This document shows, piece by piece, positions 44,638 to 52,258 of a stretch of 64,000 nt of DNA. Under the pieces are notes generated by a model, which saw nothing but the letters and a program-made list of their open reading frames with translations, searched no databases and was not told the origin of the DNA. A program made the position numbers and the translations under genes. The stretch covers positions 124,001 to 188,000 of the forward strand of contig NZ_SSWH01000005.1 in the NCBI RefSeq assembly GCF_004803505.1. Reading direction: 5' to 3'. Position 1 is the stretch's first letter, and each line of letters opens with the position of its first letter. Source of the DNA: Arthrobacter echini. GTDB taxonomy: Bacteria; Actinomycetota; Actinomycetes; Actinomycetales; Micrococcaceae.

Positions 44638-44958
44638 CTACCGTTGCTTCGCTGCAAAGAAGGCGCTGACTTTTCCCAGGAACTCGACCTCGGCCTTGAG
44701 CTTCGCGTTCTCCGTCAGCGCCCGCTGGTGCTCCTCCCACGCCACCGGGCCACGAGCATCAGCGGCACCGGTTGTCCCGGGGTTCGCCTCACGATACTGG
44801 CGGACCCAATTACCCAGCGTGCTCGGCTTCACCCCGATATCGGCAGCGACCTGCTTCACCGGGCGGCCCGAGGTCACGACCAACTGCACGGACTCCTCAC
44901 GGAACGATGGATCGTAGTTCTTCTTATCCCTGACGGTCATCTGAAACGAGCGCTCCAA
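44638..44958 (-). CDS. IS3-family transposase OrfA
   Basis: 106 residues. It begins MERSFQMTVRDKKNYDPSFR and has the helix-turn-helix PVKQVAADIGVKPSTLGNWV (about residues 33-52) followed by a leucine-zipper-like helix RALTENAKLKAEVEFLGKVS. OrfA binds the IS ends and is normally fused to OrfB by programmed frameshifting near the FFAAKQ end. Here OrfB is broken, so no active transposase can be made from this copy. Confidence 0.85.
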   Translation of the reverse strand: MERSFQMTVRDKKNYDPSFREESVQLVVTSGRPVKQVAADIGVKPSTLGNWVRQYREANPGTTGAADARGPVAWEEHQRALTENAKLKAEVEFLGKVSAFFAAKQR

Positions 44959-45351
44959 TCAAGCTGTCTCACAAAACCATACGACCGCACGTTCGTCGGA
45001 TCGATGCGCCGGGCGAAGCGGATCCCTGCTGGATTCTTTCAGGTGTCGTTGGACAGCACAGGCGAGGTGGGGCACCTGTACGTGTATCACTACACGACGT
45101 CGTCGACCACGCTCGAGCTGAGTTTCACCCACGTGCCGAAAGTGGCGGCCACCCCGGCGAATGTCAGGCGATTCGACGGCTTCCTGAGCGCTCTGGGGGA
45201 GATCAACGAGTTCAGGACGGCGGCGGAGACCCTGAAGGAGTCGGGGTGGAAGCGCCGTCCGAATATGCCGCTCACAGATCTCTCCACGGAAGCCCTGCGA
45301 CGCCTCGTGGACGCGGTGGACAGCATGAGGTCGGAAGGCCCGGTCAGCTGA

Positions 45352-45826
45352 CGGGAGTCGATCGACGGCCGACCGGAGCCTCACTGGCCGCCGTCACCGA
45401 CTCAGCCGAATATCTCCGGTCATTGTCAGCTCAGGTAGATGTTGAGCTTGCGCGAGCACCCTCCCGCTGATCGGGATCGGCGAGGAGAACTTCCTCACCG
45501 ACTCCGGCGAGGGCGGGGAACGTCCATCAGTGCTGTTAATACTGTTGAGTCGCAAGAAGCTAGGCGCTGTGTGGTTCGCATAAGCGATGTATACGTTGTT
45601 CTCGAAGGCGCGCGCCGGGACCGGGCAGGGTCGAAATGCACCATGGGACCCGCCGTCGAGCCGGCATCACCGGAAGCGACCTGGATCGCCGACGCCGACG
45701 CCGACGCGCAAACGGCACTTCGCTGGCGCATTCTCTGGTGCCGCGCTGGCAGCACCTCGGTCGGATCTAAGCTTCGAAGTAGGCATAACGGCAATCATCG
45801 CCCACCTCTCGACCTTCGTGTGAGCC
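45352..45826. other. gene-free stretch between island and aldonate operon
   Basis: 475 bases after the end of the broken nuclease gene. Short frames here have no recognisable motif, no convincing ribosome site and unusual composition. No hairpin terminator stands out for the operon that ends at 45827. I see nothing else. Confidence 0.5.
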
Positions 45827-46684
45827 CTAATTACGGTGGGCCACCACCTGCTGGTGCTGTTCGCCCAGCCCGGCAATCCCAATGGTCATGGTGTCACCGG
45901 CTGTCAGGTAGGGGAATCGGCCGGACAGCGCTACGCCCTGCGGTGTTCCCGTGTTGACCACGTCCCCGGGGTCGAGGGCCATGTACTGCGACAGGTCGCG
46001 GATGAGCTCAGCGACATCGAAGACCATGTCCGCCGTCGTCGAATCCTGGCGTGGTTCACCGTTGACCGCCGAGTAGAGCCGCAGCGCCTGCGGATCGGCA
46101 ATCTCGTCAGTGGGAACCAGGGCCGGACCCAGCGGGTTGAAAGTCGGCGCACACTTCCCCTTGGACCACTGGCCCCCGGAGTGTTTCAGCTGGTAGTCCC
46201 GCTCGGAGACATCGTTACTGACGGTGAAGCCGGCAATACACGCCAGGGCCTCCTCGTGGCTACTCAGGTAGGAAGCGCGCGTACCGATCACCACGGCCAG
46301 TTCCACCTCCCAGTCCACCTTTTCGGCTCCGGGCGGCAGGACGACGTCGTCGTCGGGTCCCACCACCGTGTTGGGGTGCTTGAAGAAGATGATCGGTGCC
46401 GCAGGCGGGGTGTCCCCGGTCTCGGCGGCATGAGCCGCATAGTTCTGGCCTACACACACCACGGCGCCGATCCCGGACAGCGGGGGACCCACACGCAGCG
46501 TGCCCGCATCCTCGACCTCGGGTAACGTGCCCGCGGCCAAAGCTGAGCGCACCTGCCCGATACCTTCCGCAGCCAGGAAGGCGCCGTCGATGTCCGCGGT
46601 GAGTCCGCGCAGATCGTAGGTGGTCCCGCCGTCACGGACCACGGGGATCTCCCGGCCGGGTTCCCCGAGTCGCATCAGTTCCAT
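45827..46684 (-). CDS. fumarylacetoacetate hydrolase family, 2,4-diketo-3-deoxy-L-fuconate hydrolase-like
   Basis: 285 residues from the ATG at 46684 with AAGGAG upstream (a TTG 3 bases earlier is less likely). The FAH core is seen in VVCVGQNYAAHAAETG, IIFFKHPNTVVGPDDDV, the metal acids in KVDWEVELAVVIG and SNDVSERDYQ, and NTGTPQGVALS. In non-phosphorylating L-fucose catabolism such an enzyme cleaves 2,4-diketo-3-deoxy-L-fuconate to pyruvate and L-lactate. It is the last gene of the operon, 39 bases after the SDR gene. Ureidoglycolate-lyase-type names are given to the same family, but the operon supports the sugar-acid role. Confidence 0.82.
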   Translation of the reverse strand: MELMRLGEPGREIPVVRDGGTTYDLRGLTADIDGAFLAAEGIGQVRSALAAGTLPEVEDAGTLRVGPPLSGIGAVVCVGQNYAAHAAETGDTPPAAPIIFFKHPNTVVGPDDDVVLPPGAEKVDWEVELAVVIGTRASYLSSHEEALACIAGFTVSNDVSERDYQLKHSGGQWSKGKCAPTFNPLGPALVPTDEIADPQALRLYSAVNGEPRQDSTTADMVFDVAELIRDLSQYMALDPGDVVNTGTPQGVALSGRFPYLTAGDTMTIGIAGLGEQHQQVVAHRN

Positions 46685-46723
46685 CAAAAGCTCCTTGTCG
46701 TATCGAAGAGGGAAATCGGTTTC

Positions 46724-47479
46724 TCACAGTTCCGGGCGGAGCAGCAAGCTGTGCATGCCGCCGTCCACCGCGAGGGACACCCCCGAGGTTGACCCGTTGG
46801 CCGGATCGGCGAGGAACAATATCGATGCCGCGACCTCGTCGGCGGATACGAGCCGGCCGTGGGGCTGCCGTGCTTCCAGGGCCACACGCTCCGCGGCCGG
46901 ATCCGCAGCGGCCTCCAGGAGCCGCGCCACCCACGGGGTGTCGGCGGTACCGGGGTTCACGCAGTTCACGCGGATGCCCTCGCGGAGGTGATCGGCGGCC
47001 ATGGCGCGGGTCAGCGCCGCCACAGCACCCTTGCTCGCCGAATACAAAACCCGCTGCGGCAGGCCGTGGGTAGCCGCGACGGATGCCGTGTTGACGATCG
47101 CGGCCTTTGTCGATGCGCGCAGATGGGGCAGGGCTGCTGCGGAGACCCGGGCGATGCCCACCACATTGATGCTCAGCACGCGCAGCCATTCCTCGTCGTC
47201 GTTGTCCGCCACCGTCCCAGCAGCACCGAGGCCGGCATTGTTAACGACGACGTCGATCCCACCCAGCGCCTGCGCCGCAGCATCCACGGCCTCGTCCACC
47301 GAGCCGCGGTCCGCGACATCGCATCGGTACCCGACGACGCCGTCGGGCAGGTCCTCGACGCGCAGGTCCAGCACCGCGACCTGTGCCCCGCGGCCCAGGA
47401 GCCCGGCCGTCACTGCGGCCCCGATCCCGGAGGCTCCACCTGTCACCAGGGCGCGCACGCCCGCAAAGCTCTTCATCAT
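46724..47479 (-). CDS. SDR oxidoreductase, 2-keto-3-deoxy-L-fuconate dehydrogenase-like
   Basis: 251 residues from the double ATG at 47479/47476 with GAGGAG upstream. Classical SDR: cofactor loop ALVTGGASGIGAAV, VLDLRVEDL (an acid after the second strand, favouring NAD), NNAG, catalytic Ser in NTASVA and YSASKGAV (Tyr-x3-Lys), and the C-terminal SGVSLAVDGG. In this operon it most likely oxidises C4 of 2-keto-3-deoxy-L-fuconate to the diketo acid used by the next enzyme. An L-fucose dehydrogenase role is the other option, since no other sugar dehydrogenase is present. Confidence 0.83.
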   Translation of the reverse strand: MMKSFAGVRALVTGGASGIGAAVTAGLLGRGAQVAVLDLRVEDLPDGVVGYRCDVADRGSVDEAVDAAAQALGGIDVVVNNAGLGAAGTVADNDDEEWLRVLSINVVGIARVSAAALPHLRASTKAAIVNTASVAATHGLPQRVLYSASKGAVAALTRAMAADHLREGIRVNCVNPGTADTPWVARLLEAAADPAAERVALEARQPHGRLVSADEVAASILFLADPANGSTSGVSLAVDGGMHSLLLRPEL

Positions 47480-47514
47480 CAGGTACTCCTCGAACGTCGG
47501 AAAAAGTCGTGGTG

Positions 47515-48222
47515 TCAGCGCAAGGTGGCCGGCGGCGGAAGCCGAAGATCCGAGCCGCCGTCCTGCGCGAAGGCTTCGTTGAAGCGGTGGTATGCACCGA
47601 TCAGGTGCTGATGCATCGCTGCCTCGGCAGCATCGGGATCGCACGCCTGGATCGCGGTGACGATGCTGCGGTGCTCCTCGACCGTCTGGGTACCGCGGTA
47701 ATCGGCCGGGTGCAGCCGGAACAGATGCAAATGGCAGTGCGTGGCGCGGAAGGCGTGCAGGGCAAAGGCATTGTTGCTGGCCGTCAGGATGTGATCGTGG
47801 AACTGCGTGTCGTGTGTCACGAGTCGGTGGCGGACGTCGTCGTCGGCCCTGCTGCCGTCCTCGAAGTCATCCAGCGAGGACTGCAGGGTGCGCCCCGGGT
47901 TGCTGAGCCGATTGACCGCCGATTCCCGCGCCGCCCACGGCTCGACCAGCAATCGGAACTCGAAGAGTTCCCGTAACTCCGCCGTGCCGAGCAGGGGGGT
48001 GGTCCGGTAGCCCTTACCGGGCGTCTTCACAATCAGATTGTCGCCCTCGAGTTGGCTCAGAGCCTCACGGATCGGAGTTTGCGAGACCCCGAACTCACGG
48101 GCCAGGGCATCGATGTTGATCTTCCCGTCGGGGGGAAGCTGCAGGTCCAGAATCTTGGCGCGAAGGGCCCCATAGACATCCGATATCGACCGGTTCCTGG
48201 TCTCCAGTTCCCCGACGCTCAC
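47515..48222 (-). CDS. GntR-family (FCD) regulator inside the aldonate operon
   Basis: 235 residues, GTG start in a 4-base overlap with the gene upstream. The winged helix has VYGALRAKILDLQLPPDGKI, LAREFGVSQTPIREALSQLE, and GKGYRTTPL; the FCD domain has LFEFRLLVEPWAARESA, a metal-type HDTQFHDHI and VEEHRSIVTAIQACD (Asp/His ligands for a metal-bound acid). Regulators of this kind sense sugar acids. Being inside the operon implies self-control. The palindrome at 56303-56325 in front of the first gene is the natural candidate operator. Confidence 0.88.
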   Translation of the reverse strand: MSVGELETRNRSISDVYGALRAKILDLQLPPDGKINIDALAREFGVSQTPIREALSQLEGDNLIVKTPGKGYRTTPLLGTAELRELFEFRLLVEPWAARESAVNRLSNPGRTLQSSLDDFEDGSRADDDVRHRLVTHDTQFHDHILTASNNAFALHAFRATHCHLHLFRLHPADYRGTQTVEEHRSIVTAIQACDPDAAEAAMHQHLIGAYHRFNEAFAQDGGSDLRLPPPATLR

Positions 48223-49418
48223 GGTGTCCTCTCGGGCATGTGCCGCATCCCGGCCTGGGTCAGTACGTAAGTCAACAGATCATTGATCCCGAACGTCCAC
48301 GGCAGAAGGTCCTCGGCCGGTGCCACCATATTGGTCAGTGTACCGAGGCGCGCGCTGCTGATCCCGACGACGTCTCCGGGCTTGTGAGTGAAGCCCATAC
48401 CTGGTGCATCGCGGTCCTCGTTGGGTGCGAAGAGTGTCCCCGTAAACAGGACGAAGCCGTCCGGATACTGGTGATGCGGCCCGTAGGCGGCGCGGACGAG
48501 CTCCTCGAAGGGCCTGCTGAGCCGGTCCACGCTGTTGGTGCCGGCCAGGATGTAGCCGTCCCGTCCGCGCACGGTCAGGTGGATCGACTCGGAGCGGGCG
48601 TCGTCCAGGGTGTAGCTGTCGGTGAACAGCCGGACAAAAGGCCCCACTGCGGCAGAACCGTTGTTGTCCTTGGCCATGCCCAGGAGCAGCGCGCTGCGGC
48701 CTTCGACGTCGCGCAGGTTGACGTCGTTGCCCAAAGCGCAGCCGCGGATCCGGCCGCCACTGTCCACCACCAGGACCAGTTCGGGCTCGGGGTTGTTCCA
48801 GGCGGAGAAGGCGGGTATGCCGATCCGTTCACCCGGCCCGACGGCGGAGAGCACCGGCGCCTTGGTGAAGACCTCCGGATCCGGGCCGATACCCACTTCG
48901 AGGTACTGGGACCAGACGCCCTGGGAGATCAGTACCTCCTTCACCCGCGCAGCCTCCGGCGATCCGGGTCTGAGTCCAGCCACGCTGCCGCCGATGGCCT
49001 GCAGGACCTCGGTGCGCATCCGGTCGGCCAGGGTGAAGTCTCCCGCGCACCGCTCCTCGATGACACGCTCGATCATGCTGTCCACAAAGGTGACGCCGCA
49101 GGCCTTCACCGCCTGCAGATCCACCGGCGCCAGCAATCGCAGGGCGGACGCGTCCTCCTGTGCGGTGCCGTCGGCTGGGACGACGTCGGCCAACGACCAG
49201 CGCCTCGCATCACCGGCCAGCACCTGCCGGACAACCGATTCCGGGTCGTCGAGTTCGAGCAGGGCTGAAACGGTCGGCGCGTATCCGAACAGGTCCACCA
49301 AGTCATCGCCGTCGACGACGACGGGTCGGGGCCCGGCGGTCTCCGGGTCGAACAGGCGCCCGATCAGGAGGGCTTCGGCAGGGTCGTCGGGCAGGAGAGC
49401 GGAACCCATGATCGTCAT
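48219..49418 (-). CDS. FAH-family 2-keto-3-deoxy-D-arabinonate dehydratase-like
   Basis: 399 residues, longer than the hydrolase at the operon end. The C-terminal FAH domain shows QAVKACGVTFVDSMIE, a metal acid set in AWNNPEPELVLVVDSGG and GNDVNLRDVEGRSALLLGMA, and GTNSVDRLSRPFEELVRA. Long FAH proteins of this form dehydrate 2-keto-3-deoxy-pentonates to 2-oxoglutarate semialdehyde in oxidative pentose pathways. The gene overlaps both neighbours by 4 bases, one of them the semialdehyde dehydrogenase that would use its product, which supports the call. Catalysis as hydrolase rather than dehydratase cannot be excluded from sequence. Confidence 0.78.
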   Translation of the reverse strand: MTIMGSALLPDDPAEALLIGRLFDPETAGPRPVVVDGDDLVDLFGYAPTVSALLELDDPESVVRQVLAGDARRWSLADVVPADGTAQEDASALRLLAPVDLQAVKACGVTFVDSMIERVIEERCAGDFTLADRMRTEVLQAIGGSVAGLRPGSPEAARVKEVLISQGVWSQYLEVGIGPDPEVFTKAPVLSAVGPGERIGIPAFSAWNNPEPELVLVVDSGGRIRGCALGNDVNLRDVEGRSALLLGMAKDNNGSAAVGPFVRLFTDSYTLDDARSESIHLTVRGRDGYILAGTNSVDRLSRPFEELVRAAYGPHHQYPDGFVLFTGTLFAPNEDRDAPGMGFTHKPGDVVGISSARLGTLTNMVAPAEDLLPWTFGINDLLTYVLTQAGMRHMPERTP

Positions 49419-50896
49419 CGAACCTCACCCGCCGGTTCGATCCGGCCGTCCACCCGGCGGGGTATGCCCCACGGGTTGGCATCCTGCAGCGCCGGCGGCA
49501 GAGCGGCGTCGGGCACGTCCTGGTACGCGACCGGGCGCTGGAAGCGTTTCATCGCCGCCGTCCCCACGGAGGTGGTGCCGGGCGCCGTCGTCGCGGGGTA
49601 GGGCCCGCCGTGCTGCTGGGCGTGTGAGACGGTGACGCCGGTGGGCCAGCCGTTCCACAGCACGCGGCCGGCGAGCCCGGTCAGGGTATCCAACAGGGCC
49701 GCAGTCTGGTCCTCGGGATCGGCATGGACGGTCGCTGTGAGCTGGCCCTCCAGCAGGGCTGCCAGCCGCGGCAGGTCTTTCGCATCCGGGTAGCGGACCA
49801 CCACGGTGGCCGGCCCGAACATCTCCTGGTGCAGGATCTCCGGGGTGCGCCCGATGGCGTCCGCGTCGACCAGCAGCACGGTGGGCGCCGGGATGTCGTC
49901 GTCGGATCCGGCCACGAGGGTGGTGACACCGGCGGTGGCAGCGACGGCGTCGCGCGCGGCGCCGAAGCCCTCGCGCAGACCCGGGGTGAGCATGGGTGCC
50001 CGCGCGCCGCCGGCCAGCGCAGTATCGAGGACTGCGTGCAGATCCTCCTCCGTGGCGGTGTCCGGGACGAACAGGACCCCGGGCTTGGTGCAGAACTGGC
50101 CCATGCCCAGGGTGAAGGATCCGGCGTACCCGGTCAGTACGTCTTCGGATCGGTTCGCCCAGGCGCCGGGCAGGACAAAGACCGGATTGATGCTGCCCAG
50201 TTCTCCGTAGAAGGGGATGGGAGTGGGGCGCGCCGCAGCCCGATCGAAGAGCGCGCGTCCGCCGGCCGTCGATCCGGTGAAGCCGATGGCCTTCACCAGC
50301 GGATGATCGACCAGCGCCTCGGCGCCCGTGCGGCCGTCGACGACGGCGAAGAGGCCTTCCGGTGCGCCGACCGAGTGCAGCGCGTCGACGACGATCTCAG
50401 CGGTGCGCAGAGCGAGCCGGCGGTGCCCGGGGTGGATCTTGTGCAGCACGGCACAGCCGGCAGCGAGCGCCGACGCGCTGTCCCCTCCCATCACGCTGAA
50501 GGCGAAGGGGAAATTGGAGGCGCCGAACACCCCGACGGCACCGAGTGGGACATTGACCCGCCGCAGATCGGGGCGCGGCCCCATACCCCAGTCAGCATCC
50601 GCGTGGTCGAGGGTCGCCTCCAGTGCGATGCCGGAACGGACCTCGTCCGAGAACAGGTCCAGCTGGAACGCCGTGCGCAGCAGCTCGCCCTGGAGCCGTG
50701 CTTCGGCGAGGTGGGTCTCCTCGACAGCGATCTGCACGAGCTCGGCGGCTTCGCTGCGCAGTGCCGTTGCGATGGCGGTCAGTCTGTCGGCGCGGATAGC
50801 CGGGGTCTCCCCCGCGATCTGCAGGAAGGCTTCGTGCGCGGCTCGCGCGGCGACGTCGACCTGCTCGGAGGTGGTGGCGATGGTGGGGGTGGTCAT
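49415..50896 (-). CDS. 2-oxoglutarate semialdehyde (2,5-dioxovalerate) dehydrogenase
   Basis: 493 residues of the aldehyde-dehydrogenase superfamily. It lacks the usual N-terminal strand signature and begins VDVAARAAHEAFLQIAGETP, as in KGSADH-III-type enzymes. NVPLGAVGVFGASNFPFAFS (cofactor), GFTGSTAGGRALF, Glu in FYGELGSINPVFVLP and Cys in MGQFCTKPGVLFV are present. It oxidises 2,5-dioxovalerate to 2-oxoglutarate with NAD(P)+. It overlaps the FAH-family dehydratase gene and follows the fuconate dehydratase gene by 31 bases. Confidence 0.87.
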   Translation of the reverse strand: MTTPTIATTSEQVDVAARAAHEAFLQIAGETPAIRADRLTAIATALRSEAAELVQIAVEETHLAEARLQGELLRTAFQLDLFSDEVRSGIALEATLDHADADWGMGPRPDLRRVNVPLGAVGVFGASNFPFAFSVMGGDSASALAAGCAVLHKIHPGHRRLALRTAEIVVDALHSVGAPEGLFAVVDGRTGAEALVDHPLVKAIGFTGSTAGGRALFDRAAARPTPIPFYGELGSINPVFVLPGAWANRSEDVLTGYAGSFTLGMGQFCTKPGVLFVPDTATEEDLHAVLDTALAGGARAPMLTPGLREGFGAARDAVAATAGVTTLVAGSDDDIPAPTVLLVDADAIGRTPEILHQEMFGPATVVVRYPDAKDLPRLAALLEGQLTATVHADPEDQTAALLDTLTGLAGRVLWNGWPTGVTVSHAQQHGGPYPATTAPGTTSVGTAAMKRFQRPVAYQDVPDAALPPALQDANPWGIPRRVDGRIEPAGEVR

Positions 50897-50927
50897 GATC
50901 GGTCTCCTTTCAAAAGGGGGTGCAGGG

Positions 50928-52232
50928 TCAGTGCTCGGTCAGGGCCTGCCAGCCCGCACCTGATGGGAATGTCCAGTGCGCCGTGGACTGCGCGAGCATC
51001 TCGGCTCCGACACCGGCACGCGTCGGAGCCTGGTAGCGGCCATTGGCGACGACGGCCGGCTCGGCGAAGTGTTCGTGGAGGTGGTCCACGAACTCGATGA
51101 CGCGATCGTCCATGGAGCCGGAGATCGCGGCGTAGTCGAAGAAGGAGAAGTGCTGCACCAGTTCGCACAAACCCACTCCTCCTGCGTGCGGGCAGACAGG
51201 GGTGTCGAAGCGGGCCGCGAGCAGCAGGTTCGCGATGTTTTCGTTCACCCCTGCGACACGGGTGGAATCGATCTGCAGGATGTCGATCGCTCCTGCCTGG
51301 AGGAGTTGCTTGAAGATGATGCGGCTCTGTACTGCCTCGCCGGTGGCTACCTTGATCGGGTGGACGGCTTTCCGGATAGCGGCGTGGGCCAGGATGTCGT
51401 CGGTGCTGGTCGGCTCCTCGATCCAGTACGGTGCGAAGTCCTGGAGCTGATTGACCCAGTCAATGGCCTCCTGCTCCTCCCAGCGCTGGTTGGCATCGAT
51501 GGCGATCCGCACATCGGGGCCCACTGCCTCGCGGGCAAGCCGCAGGCGGCGGCGATCGTCCTCGATACTCCCGGCGACCTTCAGCTTGATCATGCCGAAA
51601 CCGTCCGCAACTGCTTCCTGGGAGAGGCGCACCAGTTTCTCGTCGCTGTAGCCGAGCCACCCGGGAGTGGTGGTGTAGGCGGGGTAGCCGTACTGGCGCA
51701 GCTCACTGATGCGCTCCTGCTTGCCGGCCTGCCCGCGCTGCAAAATGTCTGTGGCGTCGGCGGGGGTGAGGGCGTTGCCGATGTGCGTGAAGTCGACAGC
51801 GCTGACAACCTCCTCGACCGGCATCTCACTGAGCAGCAGCCACAGCGGCTTGCCCTCCCGCCGGGCGCGGATATCCCAGAGCGCATTCACCAGACCGCCG
51901 CAGGCCATGTGGGAGACGCCCTTCTCCGGTCCCAGCCAGCGCAATTGGGAGTCGTGCACAAGCCGCCGCGAGGCATCGCCGAGATTGTGGACCAGCTCGT
52001 CGGTATCCCGGCCCACGAGCAGTTCGCCGTAGCTGTCCATACCTGCAGTGACCAGCTCGTTGCCACGGCCGCAGGTGAACACGAGACCGTAGCCGTGCTC
52101 GCCGTCATCGGTGGCGATGTCCACGTAGGCGGCCGAGTAGTCGGGGTCCACGTTGACGGCGTCGGAGCCATCCAGGTCGAGGGAGGTGGGGAAGCGCACG
52201 TCGGTGGTCGTGACGGACATGATGCGGGACAT
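50928..52232 (-). CDS. L-fuconate dehydratase (enolase superfamily)
   Basis: 434 residues. The substrate lid FPTSLDLDGSDAVNVDPDYS and GPEKGVSHMACGGLVNALWD is characteristic of fuconate dehydratases including human ENOSF1. Catalytic residues line up: Lys216-x-Lys218 (MIKLKVAG), metal ligands Asp246 (IDANQRW), Glu272 (IEEPT) and Glu299 (TGEAVQSR), and His349 (CPHAGGVG). They are two residues earlier than the positions I recall for the Xanthomonas enzyme. It removes water from L-fuconate to give 2-keto-3-deoxy-L-fuconate; the enzyme class also accepts D-arabinonate, which would feed the second branch in this operon. Confidence 0.93.
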   Translation of the reverse strand: MSRIMSVTTTDVRFPTSLDLDGSDAVNVDPDYSAAYVDIATDDGEHGYGLVFTCGRGNELVTAGMDSYGELLVGRDTDELVHNLGDASRRLVHDSQLRWLGPEKGVSHMACGGLVNALWDIRARREGKPLWLLLSEMPVEEVVSAVDFTHIGNALTPADATDILQRGQAGKQERISELRQYGYPAYTTTPGWLGYSDEKLVRLSQEAVADGFGMIKLKVAGSIEDDRRRLRLAREAVGPDVRIAIDANQRWEEQEAIDWVNQLQDFAPYWIEEPTSTDDILAHAAIRKAVHPIKVATGEAVQSRIIFKQLLQAGAIDILQIDSTRVAGVNENIANLLLAARFDTPVCPHAGGVGLCELVQHFSFFDYAAISGSMDDRVIEFVDHLHEHFAEPAVVANGRYQAPTRAGVGAEMLAQSTAHWTFPSGAGWQALTEH

Positions 52233-52258
52233 AGTGATTCCTTGAAGGTCAGGGGTGG

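Larger units (their letters stand above)
42233..44650 (-). pseudogene. IS3-family transposase OrfB, split by IS30
   Basis: The first part (about 44650 to 44020) has TVEDFYAFIEAEKATYPIAW, the first catalytic Asp in VGDITYLRTGEGW and the second in VFHSDRGSQ. The frame then runs into the IS30 end. The remainder (42528 to 42233) continues YTSDEFQRWCSGNGITQS, GVCWDNAVAENFFSHLKTEF with the catalytic Glu, and the end SWYNRRRPNRRAGG. The join HSDRGSQ|YTSDEF is the normal IS3 sequence, so the two parts are one gene cut between the second Asp and the Glu of the DDE set. Confidence 0.85.
42190..44989 (-). mobile_element. IS3-family insertion sequence carrying a nested IS30 element
   Basis: Ends are related inverted repeats: left TGTGCGGTCGTCAAGTTCTT.GAGACAG, right (reverse complement) TGCGGTCGTATGGTTTTG.TGAGACAG. 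Without the nested element it would be about 1.3 kb, normal for IS3. It carries orfA and a split orfB on the minus strand and interrupts the nuclease gene between ARRR and TFVGS codons. The exact ends are uncertain by a few bases because flank and terminus share GCA/GCGG bases; GCA is a candidate 3-bp target duplication. Confidence 0.8.
41472..45351 (+). pseudogene. PDDEXK (NucS/DUF91-like) nuclease gene, frameshifted and split by insertion sequences
   Basis: The protein can be followed in four pieces. 41472-41830: GYGREAELQQILADHPRLIP, ADLIVVDQEGGLTLVECKLA (Asp, then Glu-x-Lys of the PDDEXK core), IVGQMFDYASAFWQM. Then a shift to LFASANPDFSSAVAANLAAG, FKIVLAVDAINDDLRRILEY. Near 42015 a second shift to EMLLPTTYGEELAAAKAAAA, RFDLLLEEARRR. 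The reading stops at the IS3 end (42190) and resumes at 44990 with TFVGSMRRAKRIPAGFFQVS down to the stop at 45351. Intact, it would have been about 360 residues. It follows the DUF6308 gene by 2 bases. Proteins of this fold act on DNA as nucleases. Confidence 0.75.

Noticed and set aside
42190-44989. A composite transposon made of two IS copies
   Set aside because: The two elements belong to different families and one lies inside the other's orfB; no cargo lies between matching ends.
34070-45351. An integrative element with att sites
   Set aside because: No integrase gene, no tRNA gene and no matching direct repeats were found at the two borders; the island looks assembled by insertion and decay.
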